Shown one piece after another: positions 11,198 to 21,362 of a DNA stretch of 64,000 bases. This stretch comes from Macrostomum hystrix. Its lineage: Eukaryota; Platyhelminthes; Macrostomidae. A program made the translations under genes and the position numbers. Within the stretch, counting starts at the first letter, position 1; each line of letters starts with the position of its first letter. The notes below the pieces were generated by a model that saw only the letters and a program-made list of their open reading frames with translations, had not been told where the DNA came from and did not search any database. The DNA is taken from contig CATNEN010000003.1 of the NCBI GenBank assembly GCA_950097015.1, positions 4,009,501 to 4,073,500 of the forward strand, given 5' to 3'.

Positions 11198-11959
11198 CAG
11201 GGGTCGGCAAACTTATTAGCTAGCGGGCCAAATAGAGAACCTAAGAGACGACAGCGGGCCGCATTGACTGTAAAAATATGAGACAATGTAGAGATGAGAC
11301 ACGGGAGAGATGAGACACGGGAGAGATAAGAAGCGGGAGAGTTGAGACAGGGGAGAGATGAGACACGGGAGAGTTGAGACACGGGAGAGATGAGACACGG
11401 GAGAGATGAGACACGGGAGAGATGAGACACGGGAGAGATGAGACACGGGAGAGTTGAGACATGGGAGAGATGAGACACGGGAGAGATGAGACGCGGGAGA
11501 GTTCAGACAGGGGAGAGATGAGACGCGGGAGAGTTCAGACAGGGGAGAGATGAGACACGGGAGAGATGAGACACAGGAGAGATGAGACACAGGTGAGATG
11601 AGACAGGGAAGAGACGAGACACTGGAGAGATGAGACGGGAGAGATGAGACACGGGAGAGATGAGACACGGGAGAGATGAGACACGGGAGAGATGAGACAC
11701 GGGAGAGATGAGACACGGGAGAGATGAGACACGGGAGAGATGAGACACGGGAGAGATGAGACGCGGGAGAGTTCAGACAGGGGAGAGATGAGACACGGGA
11801 GAGAAAGGACACAGGGGACAGGGGAGCGATGAGACAGGGGAGAGATATTACAGGGGAGAGACGAGACAGGATACTGTAGATGTCGGAATGGGCAACGGAC
11901 CGGATTTGGGAGCTTCGAGGGCTGCATCTGGCCCGCGTGCCGGAGTTTGCCGACCCCTG
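11198..11959. mobile_element. hAT-like MITE nested in the P-like element
   Basis: Begins CAGGGGTCGGCAAAC and ends GTTTGCCGACCCCTG, with inner GCGGGCC/GGCCCGC words typical of non-autonomous hAT elements. The flanks are TTGTAGAG (11190-11197) and CTGTAGAG (11960-11967), an 8-bp target duplication with one mismatch. About 80% of the interior is a 16-bp tandem array. No transposase is present. Confidence 0.85.
11279..11880. repeat. 16-bp tandem array, about 37 copies, inside the MITE
   Basis: Unit GAGAGATGAGACACGG with variants (TTGAGAC, CAGGGGA). The long minus-strand frames through it are repeat artefacts. Confidence 0.95.
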
Positions 11960-12139
11960 CTGTAGAGAGAGCTTTTTAGTGTACAACGAAAGCTTTCTTT
12001 CCCTCGTGGAACAAAGACCCCAAGCCCCCAACTGGGGGACAGAAGGGAGAAGCATTGCCCCTTGTGGTATAGGGTGGAAAATAAAATTATCTCTCCTTCC
12101 AGTCCAGTTGCTTATAATTCCGGGGTCCGCGGAGTGAGT

Positions 12140-12373
12140 GTACATACATAGGGCTGCATGTACATTGGCTTGAATATATTCATTTCAACAAGCAGAGGGT
12201 TGTTCCGCTTCATTTCAACTTTCATCTCTCAACCCAACCCCCTTCCTCACTGAACTCTATGACTCAGCCACTATGTTCTGTCCTTAAATATTTTCCTTGG
12301 CCTATTAACAGAAAACACACGTTATCAGAACAGACGGACCCTCCTATTAACTTTTGAATTAGCATTTCGAAAT
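12140..12373. other. Flank between the P-like transposon and exon 1 of copy 1
   Basis: The last ~30 bp (CCTATTAACTTTTGAATTAG) resemble the end of the conserved 5' flank seen at 7.7-8.0 and 20.4-20.66 kb. The rest of that flank has been replaced by the transposon-bearing sequence. Confidence 0.5.
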
Positions 12374-15300
12374 ATGAAATATATAAGACGAAAAGGCCAT
12401 CAATTAGAAGGACAAATGCTACAAATTTGGCTAATTGGATTCTCCTTCTTCAGGTAAGAATAAGATTGGAAAAATATTATAAGCCTTCTGACTGACAGTA
12501 GATTTGTTCTATATATTTAGTAGTCACTCTAAATTAATTGGCAGACAATGAGAAAAGAGCATAATGAAAATTAAGGTTAGTATGGTAAAATAAAACTTCG
12601 TGTATCAGGAAATGGACTAGCATACATAGTAGACAGGATGCAACCTTTCATCTTCAATCTCATTTATTTGATGCTAATATGATATGATGAATGGTCATTG
12701 GTCATTATTGACAATAAGAATGTGAATGATACTTTAACAACCAGAAAACTAACCACATTAGGGGAACGAGTCCCCATCACAAATTGTGATCCTCAAGACT
12801 GCGGTAAACAAGGGATTCGACTTTGAAGTTGAAACTCGTGCTTTGCAGAGCAGAAGTTCATCTTTCTTATTCTTTCAGTCAATGCTGCTAGGCATTTAGC
12901 AGTCAGCAATTAATTAACTACAGTTACGTGTCTTCCACAGTTACTACACAGTGACGGTTGACACCAGTCACAACAGTCAGTTGTCGCAGCAGTCAGTTGT
13001 CGCAGCAGTCGTCACAGCAGTCAGTTGTCACAGCAGTCAGTTGTCACAGCAGTCAGTTGTCACAGCAGTCAGTTGTCGCAGGAGTCAGTTGTCACAGCAG
13101 TCAGTTGTCGCAGGAGTCAGTTGTCACAGCAGTCAGTTGTCACAGCAGTCAGTTGTCACAGCAGTCAGTTGTCACAGCAGTCAGTTGTCACAGCAGTCAG
13201 TTGTCACAGCAGTCAGTTGTCGCAGGAGTCAGTTGTCACAGCAGTCAGTTGTCACAGCAGTCAGTTGTCACAGCAGTCAGTTGTCGCAGCAGTCAGTTGT
13301 CACAGCAGTCAGTTGTCGTAGCAGCCAGTTGTCACAGCAGTCAGTTTTCACAGCAGTCAGTTGTCACAGCAGTCAGTTGTCGCAGCAGTCAGAAGGCACT
13401 TGTCGTTGAACCCTAGCCCTCGTCACTTGGACGAGGGCGAGGCGACGAGGCCATAATAATAGTATACGCTCGTACAAGTGCACTTAAGCAATGGGCAGGG
13501 GACACACAATAAGGACATGAAAAACAAGAAAAAAACTACTATGATTTGAACGGAAGGCGATGCAATGTCAAGATTTAGGATGGAATGACACAGTGTCCAG
13601 TTTTTATTGAATGTTGCACTGGATAAATTAAACTGTTAAATAGCTTCAACAAATATTTTAATGCTGAGCAAGCAAGAAGTAGAAACCTAAAAATGCTTAA
13701 ATTGTTCGAGAAAAAACATTTTGAACAAAATCGAAGGCTTTTCGGTTCTTAGTTTAATCCCGGTATTGGGTCCGTTTTTTGTCCCCGACCCCGGGATTTG
13801 GGAAGCCCTAAAGACAATAATTACGGCCGAGGCATGTAGCTTCGGCAACATGTTTTGTTAGGTAAACGGCGAGATTAAATATGCCATCCAGAGCCCGAAT
13901 CGCCACGTCGTGTAATTTTGTTAAAAGCGATTCGATGGTCTGTCCCATCTTCGTATCATTTTTTTCTCCACAGATTTTTTTCACTTAAATTATTCTGTTT
14001 TTTAACATCTCTGAAAAGTTTCAGAATCGAGGCGGCGAACCACTACTGCATCCACGACAGCATGAAGGTCTTCTCCATAAACGCTGACTCGGACCAGACT
14101 GAGACACTGTTCACGAGCCACGGAGATATGGAGGCCCACGTGCCGCGGCAGCGCTGCTTGTGGGACGTGAAGATCAACCGCATGACGGAGCCGCTGCAGC
14201 TGGTGCTGAGTCTGCGCCGAGGCCGACTGTGGCAGGAGGCAGCGAACGGGACCGGCTGCCCGTCGGAGCTGAGTGTGGCTCTGCAGGGTGAGCGGACTGT
14301 TGCAGGACTGTGTCCTTCAACATTGAACTGCGTTTGCCTCTCGCGCCAAGGTCCCTAAGCTCGATTCCGCGGCGATGCCGCATTGCCATTTATTTGAGGC
14401 GCAATTTGTCGTGCAATTTACGCCCTTGAGGGCCAATTTCCATGGTACAGTGATAGTGTAGACTGCCTGACGATGAGAAAGTTACATTGTTTGCGCTGGG
14501 CCATTGTTAAGAAATTTATTTTTTCATTTTCTGCTTAGATTCAAAATACCTGTGGATCTGGAAAAATGGACTCGATCTACCCAAGGCTCCACTGATTGTG
14601 GCCGTAATGAACAGGTAAATGCAAGTCTTAAACCAGCTGTAGCCAGAGGTGTTGATAGCGATGACTTTTTCTAGTCTAAAAAATCTGCATCATTGGCGAT
14701 TGAACTGCCCTCAGCTCGCAGCAGCTCATCGTCAGGTTCTCGACCGGAGATCTCCAGTCTGAGGCGGTCTGCGGTCGCATCGAGCTGACCATCGGCGTCG
14801 CCAAGAAGGGATACTGCGGCAGGAACATGCTGCTGCATGGACATCGCTGCCTCTTTGTCTCCGACGAGAAGCTGGAGCTGTCAGATCTGACAGGGACTGG
14901 CGCAGAGCTCGCTGGCATCTCCGGCATTGAGCAGCTGCGAGACCTTCTGAGCGACAGTGAGAGCTGAGTCGCAGCCTGTTTGTTCTTTCCTTCTGTCAGT
15001 TGAAAAGCCACATGTAGTCAATTTGCGACGCGATCATTTTAGATGAGAAACGGAGAGCAAAGCACCCGTACAAAGCCCCTCTGGACCTGACGGGCTCCAC
15101 CAGAGTGGGGATTTTCCGCTGCACTGGCTCTAACTGGACATTTTACCTGAACTCCAGCAGCGATGGATGTGCGGCGGCGCCGTTCGTTCAGGAAGGACAG
15201 GAAGGCCAGCAGAACTCCAGGTCTGTGAATATAGCACCGAGAGTCGCATTGCTGAGAAAGGGGAACTACCCCTTCCGCTTCTTATCTCCAGGACATATCC

Positions 15301-16157
15301 CTGTACAAGAGTGTGTAGAGAGAGTACAGATCGGTATGCTTAATTAGGTGCTCCATTTTCAGTTGTTTCCACGTTTCCACGTTATAATGATCCTCATTGA
15401 GACGTGCAGTTTAGGCGTGTACTTTAATACTTATTGTAATAAGTTTTCTTCTGAATACTTCGTGCGTGTGAAGCCACTCGCAAGGTTGGGTGTGGCGTCC
15501 TCCCTGTCCATGGACAGAACAGCCGTACGCAGCTTTCAGATGCGCCGCGTAACGGCTGCTTCTGTGCTTTTGGCTGCACATCTGGCCCAATTGGGGCTGG
15601 TTTAATGAATTATTATTATGCAAATAATTAAAAAAGTATTTAAATGGCTGCGTACAACTGTTCAGTCCGCGGACTGGGGGCCACCATTTACAGCACGATG
15701 TGTCGATTTGTAACGAGAAAAATATGATTCGACAAAAACAGATTTAAAAGAAAAATTCAAGTTAAAAATCAGAAAATGTAGACGCGTAAGAGAAACAACT
15801 GAATTAAAGAATTCACCTTTATACAGTCGCGAGTCGACCAGTTGGACTATACAATGCGCCTCTATTCAAGCCACCATCCGAAGCACCCAAATCTCAACCA
15901 TTGAATATGACAACTGCAGCCAGCCTCTGCCGTATCTGCTCAGCTTCCCAATCAATCCGGCAGTCCAGCTAGGAGACAACACGAGAAACAAGTCATGCAA
16001 CGTTATCGACTCTGATATTTGCAATCTAAAGCGAACTAACGTGCAACAGCGCCTCAGCACATCTGGAACTAGTTGTCCCCGAGTTGCAGTTCTCATGGTT
16101 TTGGCTGGTCACTTAATGGCAATGGCTGCTTTTTGTCTGATTAACATTCATTTTTAG
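12374..16157 (+). CDS. Receptor-like family copy 1: CUB-like protein with GPI-like C-terminus
   Basis: Exons 12374-12453, 14025-14287 (A), 14539-14614 (A2), 14715-14956 (B), 15043-15220 (C), 15827-16157 (D). All junctions are GT-AG, phases agree, and the frame is open for 389 residues. Exon 1 gives a hydrophobic leader (LQIWLIGFSFF). A-A2-B form a CUB-like domain: one Cys near the start, RQRCLWDVKI (compare the CUB C-x-W motif), TGCPSELSVAL, then SSQQLIVRFSTGD. B-C add a second Cys region (CGRNML, FRCTGSNWTFYLNSSSDGC). Exon D repeats the family pattern (CAS, NC, YLLSF) and ends in a hydrophobic stretch after STSGTSC, leaving only about five residues. That suggests a GPI signal or a tail-less anchor. 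Intron A-A2 carries a SINE and is 251 bp instead of 82. Role unknown. Confidence 0.7.
12957..13392. repeat. 16-bp tandem array, about 27 copies, in intron 1 of copy 1
   Basis: Unit GTCACAGCAGTCAGTT with GTCGCAG variants. All three + frames are open, so the Gln/Ser/Val-rich peptides are artefacts. Confidence 0.95.
14315..14500 (+). mobile_element. tRNA-derived SINE (5'-incomplete) in intron A-A2 of copy 1
   Basis: Sequence CGCCAAGGTCCCTAAGCTCG followed by ATTCCGCGGCG is the B-box half of the SINE seen in full at 34.96-35.32 kb. It is followed by the same body (TGTCGTGCAATTTACGCCCT, CTGCCTGACGATGA). Copies 2-5 have only an 82-bp intron here, so the insertion is specific to copy 1. Confidence 0.8.
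15480..15607. repeat. Dispersed repeat shared with 48.6 kb
   Basis: About 110 bp (GGTTGGGTGTGGCGTCC, CCATGGAC, ACAGCCGTACGCAG, CTGCACATCTGGCCC) recur at 48630-48735. It lies in the C-D intron of copy 1, but downstream of exon D in copy 4. Class unknown, possibly a SINE body. Confidence 0.7.
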
Positions 16158-16349
16158 CACAGAAATGCATTGTTAACTATTGGTGCAATGTCTTTGGATT
16201 TACCAATAATATTGCTCATATTTTTTGTTCAAATTGTTCGTTGCGAAAGTGCTGCCAATATTTTCATCCAGTCATTTACTAAATTACTATTTGCCAAATT
16301 GTCCTAAAATGTTAATTTTATCACTCAGTAAATTTTTATTAGGCAGCCG

Positions 16350-16810
16350 CATATGAAGATCTAGAGGCAGCTGTATCTAAACATCTAGAGGCAGCTGTAA
16401 CTAAACATCTAGAGGCAGCTGTATCTAAACATCAATAGGCAGCTGTATCTAAACATCTAGAGGCAGCTGTATCGAAACATCAAAAAGCAGCTGTATGTAA
16501 ACATCAAGAGGCAGCTGTATGTAAACATCTAGAGGCAGCTGTGTCTAAACATCTAGAAGCAGCTGTATGTAAACATCAAGAGGCAGCTGTATGTAAACAT
16601 CTAGAGGCAGCTGTATGTAAACATCTAGAGGCAGCTGTATCATAACATCTAGAGGCAGCTGTATCTGTATCTAAACATCGAGAGGCAGCTAAACCTACAA
16701 TTCTAGATCGAGGCTGCTAAATGTACACATCTAGAGGCTGCTAAATATACAAATCTAGAGGCAGCTAAACCTACACATCTAGATCGAGGCTGCTAAATCT
16801 ACAAATCTAG
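16350..16810. repeat. 24-bp tandem array, about 14 regular copies plus degenerate ones
   Basis: Unit AACATCTAGAGGCAGCTGTA followed by TCTA. The later units are degenerate (GAGGCTGCTAAAT). First half of the composite element whose short form is at 8.09 kb. Confidence 0.93.
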
Positions 16811-16904
16811 AGGCAGCTGTGTCTCAAAATCTTCAAATTTTAAGGCATTTGTGTCTATACAGCTAGAAGCAGCTGTATAAGAAAATCCAAGACAGCGTTT
16901 TTAG

Positions 16905-17240
16905 AATATTTTGAGAGACTTTTTGAGGATCTAGAGGGACTATTTGAGGATCTAGAGGGACTATTTGAGGATCTAGAGGGACTATTTGAGGATCTAGAGG
17001 GACTATTTGAGGATCGAGAGGGACTATTTGAGGATCTAGAGAGCTATTTGAAGATCTAGAGAGCTATTTGAGGATCTAGACTAGAGGGACTATTTGAGGA
17101 TCTAGAGGGACTATTTGAGGATCTAGAGGGACTATTTGAGGATCTAGATGGACTATTTGAGGATCTAGAGGGACTATTTGAGGATCTAGAGAGCTATTTG
17201 AGGATCTGGAGGGACTTTTTGAGGATCTAGAGGGAGCACC
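16905..17240. repeat. 21-bp tandem array, about 15 copies
   Basis: Unit GAGGATCTAGAGGGACTATT plus T. It is nearly the same unit as the array at 26.66-27.2 kb (GAGAGACTATT variant). Confidence 0.93.
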
Positions 17241-17244
17241 TCTT

Positions 17245-17590
17245 TAGAGGGAGTAATTGAAAATCTGGCTCGTATTAGGCTCGTATTATAATTATGAATT
17301 ATAAAATATCTATGCCTGGATGCCTGGAATAAAAAAAGCACGGAAAACATCTAGAAAAATATAAATTTTAAAACGCCACAGATACTACTCGTATAGCAAG
17401 TGTTTTTATATCTGTTCTAGAAACTGAACAGCCTAAAATAACATTTAGAGGTCGAGCGCAAAAGAAAAACGAAATCTTTAATTTTACACATTTTAAAGTA
17501 TTGGAAGAATATTCGAGTCTTTGACCTGTGCGTGTGCTATCCTTTGTGAATGTTCAAAATTCAATAACTAAGGCAATTTAAATGACTAGG
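17245..17590. repeat. Dispersed element flank shared with 27.2-27.5 kb
   Basis: From GAGCACCTCTT through GGATGCCTGGAAT, CTGAACAGCCTAAAATAACA and GACCTGTGCGTGTGCTAT the sequence matches 27190-27494. The last 50 bp (CTATCCTTTGTGAATGTTC...) match 7662-7712 instead. No coding evidence. Confidence 0.75.
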
Positions 17591-18210
17591 CTAGTAATGA
17601 AGTCGGTGACTTATTACGGGATGAGTGAGCGGTGATGCATCTCAAAGTACTGATAAAGACTTATTAAAGACTCTGACTGACCCCTGCCCCTCCGTTCTCT
17701 CTCCCAGACCCGCCATAAATCTCTTGGCGTTCAGTGATTTCTCAAACTTTCAATAAATAGAGGGGGCGCAGTGTCTTTAATCATTGTAACACGCAATGCG
17801 GTGCGCGAAGCGCACTCGTGCTAAGACCGTTAAAGCACTCAGCGGCGATATATTAATCCTACATTCGTCCAACTTTCTTAATTATCAATCCCCGCTATAT
17901 GAAAGTCTAAATTTCTATCGTCTGCTAAAGTACGGCCCATTTAAATAAGCCATATACTCGTATTTTAACAACGCAAAGGAAAGGGACCCTCTGCACTGCA
18001 TGTGGAGAGAACTTAGATAAGAGTCAAGACTAATCTCAGCTGGGCCATGTACATTAGCCAAAAGGGGGGGGCTGGCCCGCTATAGCCCCCTTCAAGCCAC
18101 AGACACTCAGGCTAAGAGAACCCCCTCCCCCTCGATTTTTATCGATCGGGCAGCACGGCACAGCATTGAGGCTTTATGTACATTCAAGCCTCAATAGACA
18201 GCGTCCCCAC
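17591..18210. other. No gene seen
   Basis: AT-rich sequence with a C-rich stretch around 18070-18130. Nothing recognisable. Confidence 0.45.
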
Positions 18211-18213
18211 AAT

Positions 18214-18496
18214 AGGGATGCTAAAATACCGGACTTGCCCAAAACCGGGATCCCGGTATTCAATACCGGAATTTCGCCAATGCCGAAATACCGAATAATG
18301 CCGAAATAATGGCCCAAAACCGGTATTTTTCGAAACCGGGATCCCGGTATTAGCATCTCTAATTATCATAATTTTGGACCAATACCGGACCAATACCGGA
18401 GCAATACCGGACCGTAATACCGGTATTGGTAGTACCAAAAAATGGCCCAAAACCGGTATTTTTCGAAACCGGGATCCCGTTATTAGCATCTCTACT
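18214..18496. mobile_element. Palindrome-rich CCGGTATT element, possible hAT MITE pair
   Basis: Repeated CCGGGATCCCGGTATT and CCAATACCGG words in both orientations. Ends resemble AGGGATGCTAA (left) and TTAGCATCTCT (right, twice at 18347-18358 and 18482-18493), so a second truncated unit follows the first. I could not find a convincing target duplication. A related word, CCCGGTATTGGGTC, occurs in the receptor-gene introns at 13.76 and 21.99 kb. Confidence 0.5.
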
Positions 18497-18499
18497 TAC

Positions 18500-20290
18500 A
18501 TGCGATTACTTAACCATTTTAGCACAATTTTCACTCAAGGTTGCATTATTTATGTCGATGAAAAAATCACGTTTTATAAATGAAAATCAATACTGTACAT
18601 CTGAAATGTGATGCACAGCTTCAAGTGACATGTCATTGTCTTGGAAACATCTAGAGTCCTAGACGCATCTATTGAAACCATTTTCAATGACATTGGGGCA
18701 AAGAACAACATTTTATTAGAGTAAACTCGAAAATGCAGCTTCTCTTAAAAGTACTGCATTGTGTACTGACGCTCAATCAATGTTCACAGGCAGGCATGGA
18801 TGCTGTCCTTTTGAAGAGGGCTCTAAATGCTATCCAACGACACCAAACTTGATTCGAGAAATTGCACTACTAAAATCTTATGAGAAATTGGCATAGGGTG
18901 TCAAAATTGCTGCAATGTGCCTTCCATTTCGAAAAATAGAATTTTCCAACACTAATGCTGCTGCTCATCGGATGCAGCATAGTATTGAGTACATTTCGTC
19001 TCTGTACATAAAAATTCGCAAGACCGTTTTTACAAAATTTACCTTTAAAGGTTCGAAAAATTGCATGATTTATTCAATTTCTACGAAAACAATAAGTTTT
19101 CCAACTGCAAATCAAGATTTAGCATCTTGAATGTGACGCTGACTTTAAGTTGGCATGTCATTCTCTTTCAAACATCCACATGCGTCTATTGACACCATTT
19201 TGAGCTCAATGCGACAAAGTGCACTATCGAAGAGGCAGAAATGGCAACCTTTTTCTCTCATACGTACACCTGTACAGGTACATATTTTAGTACAGATGGC
19301 TAACTACTGAATGTGTGTACACGAGTCTAGTATCAAATGAAAGAGGGTCCTAAATGCAATTCATCAACGCTAAGCGCAACACCAACGGATGCAGCAATAA
19401 AAAGTTATGACTGATCCCGTTTTGCATGTTTTAGTCCCCCCGGGGGGTCAAAATTTGGGATTTTAGCATCCACCTTCGGGGCATGTGGACGCTTAGAAAA
19501 TTCAAAATATAAATTTTGTGCGCACATCTGTTGCGCTTCTAGAAACTGAAGCCGCATTTGAATCGCACACCAAATACGTTCTGGCCATGCAGTTTTGTAC
19601 CTCAAAAAATGACTAAAATGACCAAAATCTAGTTTTTGGGATTTAATTAACCACATCTTCGGTAAACAACATCCAATCAGTCTGGAACCAACATTTTCTT
19701 ATAGGCGACACCCAAGAAAGTTGGTTGACATGTGTTGAAATGCAATTCAAGTCACATGTCTGTGTATTAGAGGCGTCTAAAGTGCACCCTGTACTAAAAG
19801 TACTTTAAAAGTGCACATTTTTTTCAATCACAAAAGTACACGGTCAAAAAATTTCTACACCACCAAGTAGGCCCATGTGTTGGGGTTACGACCTAGCAAG
19901 TCAAAGTTAAAAAACATGCACATGTTTTCAACCTCAAAAACCCGTTTTTTGACCCTTTGACCCAGAAGATGGGTCAGCAAGAAAAAATCCATATCAAGTC
20001 ATTGTAGGCTTCTATAGCCCGCATCGACTGGATAGAGTCACTTGGCGACACCAAAAAATGCCGAGAAAAGCGCCGAGAGACCAATTTTTGTTATGTCCAA
20101 AAAAATAATGTTTTTGGTCGCCATGGCAACGCTTTTCACTTCAGTACATAGACTAAAGTCTTTTACATGTTTTGCAAAAAACCGCATCCAGATCGGTTCA
20201 ACTGGGCAAAAGCGGCAATCGTTAAAAGTTAAAAAAGTGCTTTCCTATCCCGACACGTTGGTTACATCTTATCAAGATGAGATATCGCAT
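18500..20290. other. Non-coding; internal degenerate duplication
   Basis: No gene is recognised. About 18595-18750 and 19125-19280 are diverged copies of one another (shared words GACATGTCATT/GGCATGTCATT, CGCATCTATTGA/GCGTCTATTGACACC). Ancient repeat of unknown class. Confidence 0.45.
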
Positions 20291-20294
20291 CCGT

Positions 20295-20345
20295 AATGAC
20301 CAAGAGAAAGCCTCGCTTACGCTCGGCTTCCTCTTGGCCATTACT
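20295..20345. repeat. Hairpin: 22-bp imperfect inverted repeat
   Basis: The arms AATGACCAAGAGAAAGCCTC and its partner ending CTCTTGGCCATT pair over ~22 bp with about 3 mismatches and a very short loop. It sits directly before the conserved promoter flank of copy 2. Possibly the end of a foldback element. Confidence 0.6.
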
Positions 20346-20364
20346 GGCTCACTCATCCCAACTA

Positions 20365-20665
20365 CGTGCCTGCTGTTACTGTTTTGTTTGTTCATGCTTA
20401 ATGCTTGTTGTTTTTCAATTCAATGGTTTTGGCCATAGACAGATTGACGTGGCATGTACTATAGTTGGCTCCAATTCTAACTCTATGGTTTTGGCCATAG
20501 AGAGATGCCGTGGCATGACTAGGTTGGATCAAACTCTGACTTTACATATACTCAGACGTTACGAACTCTCATATTAACTTTCGAATCGCATTGATAGTTT
20601 ATGCATTGCTCTGTCTCTCATAGCGATTATCCAGCGATAACTTGTCGAATTTAGAATTTCAAAGC
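20365..20665 (+). promoter_or_regulatory. Conserved 5' flank of receptor-like exon 1 (putative promoter)
   Basis: Nearly identical to 7715-8015 and in both places ends at the ATG of exon 1. Conservation of a ~300-bp non-coding block directly upstream of a first exon suggests the core promoter/5' UTR moved with the gene. No TATA box is obvious. Simple recent duplication would give the same picture. Confidence 0.4.
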
Positions 20666-21362
20666 ATGGAAAATATAATACGAAAAGGTCATCAATTAGA
20701 AGGACAAATACTACTAATTTGCTTCGTTGGCCTCGCCTTCTTCTGGTAAGAAAATAGTTTGGACATTTGTTTTCAACTTCTCTTTCAAACTAAGTAACTT
20801 CAATTTCGTCTGCGAGACCGGCCTGCCCAAGTTATAGCAAATCAATTTCACAAAATGAAACTTCTTTTTTGTCTTGCATTATATTCACCCGGCTTCAAAC
20901 ATTATTATATGCCATGATGGGCCTGTACTTTCAATATATATTTTGGACGTCTCAGGCAAGACACCCAAGTGGGAGACAAACAACAAAAGTAGCGCGTATT
21001 GTCACTCCAATAAGATTGGAGCTTCAAGAGCGGCTGGATGTGAAAGTTTCTGCGCAATCCAATTACGAGTAGCTGTATTTTTTATTGTGATTCTGTGCTA
21101 TAGGGTCATAAATGCACAGGGCTTTAAATCTCTCGACACTCGACAGAATTATTATAATTGCATTGCGGCGGAGTCAGTGGCGGCGTCGGCGAAGATCAAG
21201 GGCAAGGATAAAATCCGTATTTGTCAAAGCGGACCAAACACAAATAGCTGTGCTGAAGAGACGAAACACAAGTTACTAACGCCAGCCGGAAAGCCACCGG
21301 GCGAAATTGAAGTTACTAAGTTTGAATTAGAAGTTGAAAACCAAAATTTTAAGCACTCTGAC
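20666..21362 (+). pseudogene. Receptor-like family: exon 1 joined to a divergent exon D-like exon (D*)
   Basis: Exon 1 20666-20745 (MENIIRKGHQLEGQ, then the hydrophobic ILLICFVGLAFF) ends in phase 2. A close acceptor, TTATAG at 20837, opens a phase-compatible exon: QNETSFLSC, then one frame change near 20.9 kb, then SIYILDVSGKTPKW, two further Cys, a hydrophobic helix (AVFFIVILCY) and a ~60-residue tail to a stop at 21362. It aligns in pattern with exons D1-D5 (Cys-Asn-Cys, L-S-F/I, TP). Exons A-C are skipped. The hydrophobic segment is followed directly by Arg. The frameshift suggests a pseudogene unless an alternative acceptor is used. Confidence 0.45.

Larger units (their letters stand above)
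9741..12131 (-). mobile_element. P-element-like DNA transposon with 8-bp target duplication
   Basis: Terminal inverted repeats at 9741-9777 and 12095-12131 start CGCGGACCCCGG and match over 37 bp with one mismatch. Weaker similarity continues inward to ATACCACAAGGGGCA. The element is flanked by the perfect direct repeat GAGTGAGT (9733-9740 and 12132-12139), the 8-bp duplication expected for P superfamily transposons. It encodes a THAP-domain transposase remnant on the minus strand and has itself been hit by a hAT-like MITE at 11198-11959. Confidence 0.88.

Noticed and set aside
11041-12145. Long minus-strand frames (LSRVSSLPCLISPVSH type) over the MITE
   Set aside because: Translation of the 16-bp array inside a non-coding MITE.
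12951-13416. Three overlapping + frames rich in Ser/Gln/Val
   Set aside because: All three frames of one strand are open because the 16-bp unit lacks stops; repeat artefact.
14174-14389. Minus-strand frames opposite exon A, recurring in copies 3-5
   Set aside because: Shadow frames caused by GC-rich codon use. Splice sites, conserved Cys and phase all support the + strand.
14676-15011. Minus-strand frames opposite exon B (FQLTEGKNKQAATQLSLSLR type) in all copies
   Set aside because: Shadows of exon B and its intron. They cross the splice sites and show no domain.
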